A DNA stretch of 6,225 nt from REEB85 sp018971455 (GTDB taxonomy: Bacteria > Pseudomonadota > Alphaproteobacteria > Acetobacterales > Acetobacteraceae): positions 1 to 6,225 of the forward strand of contig JAGWNT010000139.1 of assembly GCA_028871195.1 (NCBI GenBank). The letters run 5' to 3'. Shown piece after piece: positions 5,879 through 6,225 of the stretch. Under the pieces are notes generated by a model, which saw only the letters and a list, made by a program, of their open reading frames with translations, had not been told where the DNA came from and ran no database searches. The translations under genes were made by a program, and so were the position numbers. Numbering within the stretch: the stretch's first letter is position 1; each line of letters starts with the position of its first letter.

Positions 5879-6225
5879 TCAGGAGGTGGTGCGGCCCACC
5901 ACGCGCTCGATCTCGGCGCGCACCAGCCGTTCCACCAGCACCGGCAGATTGGTGTCCAGCCAGGCCTTGAGCAGCGGGCGGAGCTCCTCGCGCACCATGT
6001 CCTCGATGGTCGGGCCACCGCGATGCACGGCCACCTGCTCGCGCTCGCTGACCAGCGTGCGCACCAGCGCGCCGACCGAGGAGGCGGCGGCGGCGGCGGC
6101 GGCGGGCGCCACCAGATGCCGCGCTCCGGGCACGGGCTCGGCCGCGCTCGGCGCGGGATCGGCGGACTGGACCGGGGGCATGGCAGGCTCCTCGACGATC
6201 ATCGACATGTCCAATGCATAAACAT
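5879..6225 (-). CDS. popZ: PopZ-family polar organizing protein (DUF2497), N-terminus outside window
   Basis: PopZ-type proteins self-assemble at the cell pole in alphaproteobacteria and anchor the chromosome centromere complex (ParB-parS) and pole-specific regulators. The frame is open through the right edge: 114 whole codons are visible, and a TTG at 6214 or the ATGs at 6208 and 6202 are unlikely starts. PopZ proteins begin with a short conserved helix of the type 'MEEILASIRRI', which is absent here and must lie beyond 6225. The visible part has a Pro/Ala-rich linker (MIVEEPAMPPVQSADPAPS..., then seven alanines), then the C-terminal oligomerization region: ALVRTLVSEREQVAV, a Gly-Gly-Pro turn, and TIEDMVREELRPLLKAWL followed by DTNLPVLVERLVRAEIERVV, the hallmark DUF2497 ending. 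It lies 91 bases upstream of valS in the same direction, an arrangement I recall as common in alphaproteobacteria. The visible linker is less acidic than the classic Caulobacter one. Confidence 0.9.
   Translation of the reverse strand, partial: VYALDMSMIVEEPAMPPVQSADPAPSAAEPVPGARHLVAPAAAAAAASSVGALVRTLVSEREQVAVHRGGPTIEDMVREELRPLLKAWLDTNLPVLVERLVRAEIERVVGRTTS
6083..6103. repeat. Perfect (GGC)7 trinucleotide run inside popZ
   Basis: Seven uninterrupted GGC triplets on + read as seven GCC alanine codons in the popZ linker, just before the C-terminal oligomerization region. It has the same length and phase as the run inside valS, about 1.6 kb away. Slippage would change linker length without shifting the frame. 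Confidence 0.9.

Noticed and set aside
3358..5970. An 870-codon open frame on + opposite valS
   Set aside because: It is antisense to conserved ValRS motifs; long shadow frames are expected at this GC content, and the translation is rich in His, Arg, Gly and Ala with no family signature.
5788..6018. N-terminal extension of valS to the upstream end of its open frame
   Set aside because: The extra 77 codons overlap popZ and show no ValRS similarity; MLNKTHDTAETEQRLY at 5787 is the natural N-terminus.

Overview
The window is very GC-rich and densely coded, with six protein genes and only two short gaps (111 and 91 bases). The best-supported clue to the host is a PopZ-family (DUF2497) gene directly upstream of valS. 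PopZ is an alphaproteobacterial polar organizer, so this is almost certainly an alphaproteobacterium. A Rhodospirillales/Acetobacteraceae-like member fits the composition, but the family-level call is inference. No mobile element, tRNA, rRNA, CRISPR array or phage gene is visible, and the region reads as ordinary chromosome.

Layout, left to right. (1) The 3' part of a GNAT N-acetyltransferase on +, cut by the left edge (1-422). (2) A 526-residue protein of unknown function on - (419-1999), converging on the GNAT gene so tightly that the two stop codons overlap. (3) A 111-base divergent gap (2000-2110) with a good ribosome binding site for the + strand. (4) A two-gene + strand operon: an MliC-like lipoprotein lysozyme inhibitor (2111-2464), overlapping by ATGA a LysE-family membrane exporter (2461-3096). 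(5) valS, complete valyl-tRNA synthetase on - (3097-5787), whose stop codon directly abuts the exporter's stop. (6) A 91-base gap (5788-5878) with a 13-base imperfect tandem repeat. (7) popZ on - (5879 to beyond the right edge), with its N-terminus outside the window.

The functions are mixed. popZ-valS is the conserved core: polar chromosome anchoring and translation, transcribed leftwards. The MliC-LysE pair is an envelope cassette (periplasmic or outer-membrane lysozyme defence plus export of a small solute); translational coupling links the pair but no shared pathway is known to me. The least explained item, and the best candidate for new biology, is the 526-residue protein. It has a large N-terminal region with a GLAHV...GAARLYLPG block, a central coiled coil and a compact charged C-terminal domain. 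I do not recognise its function.
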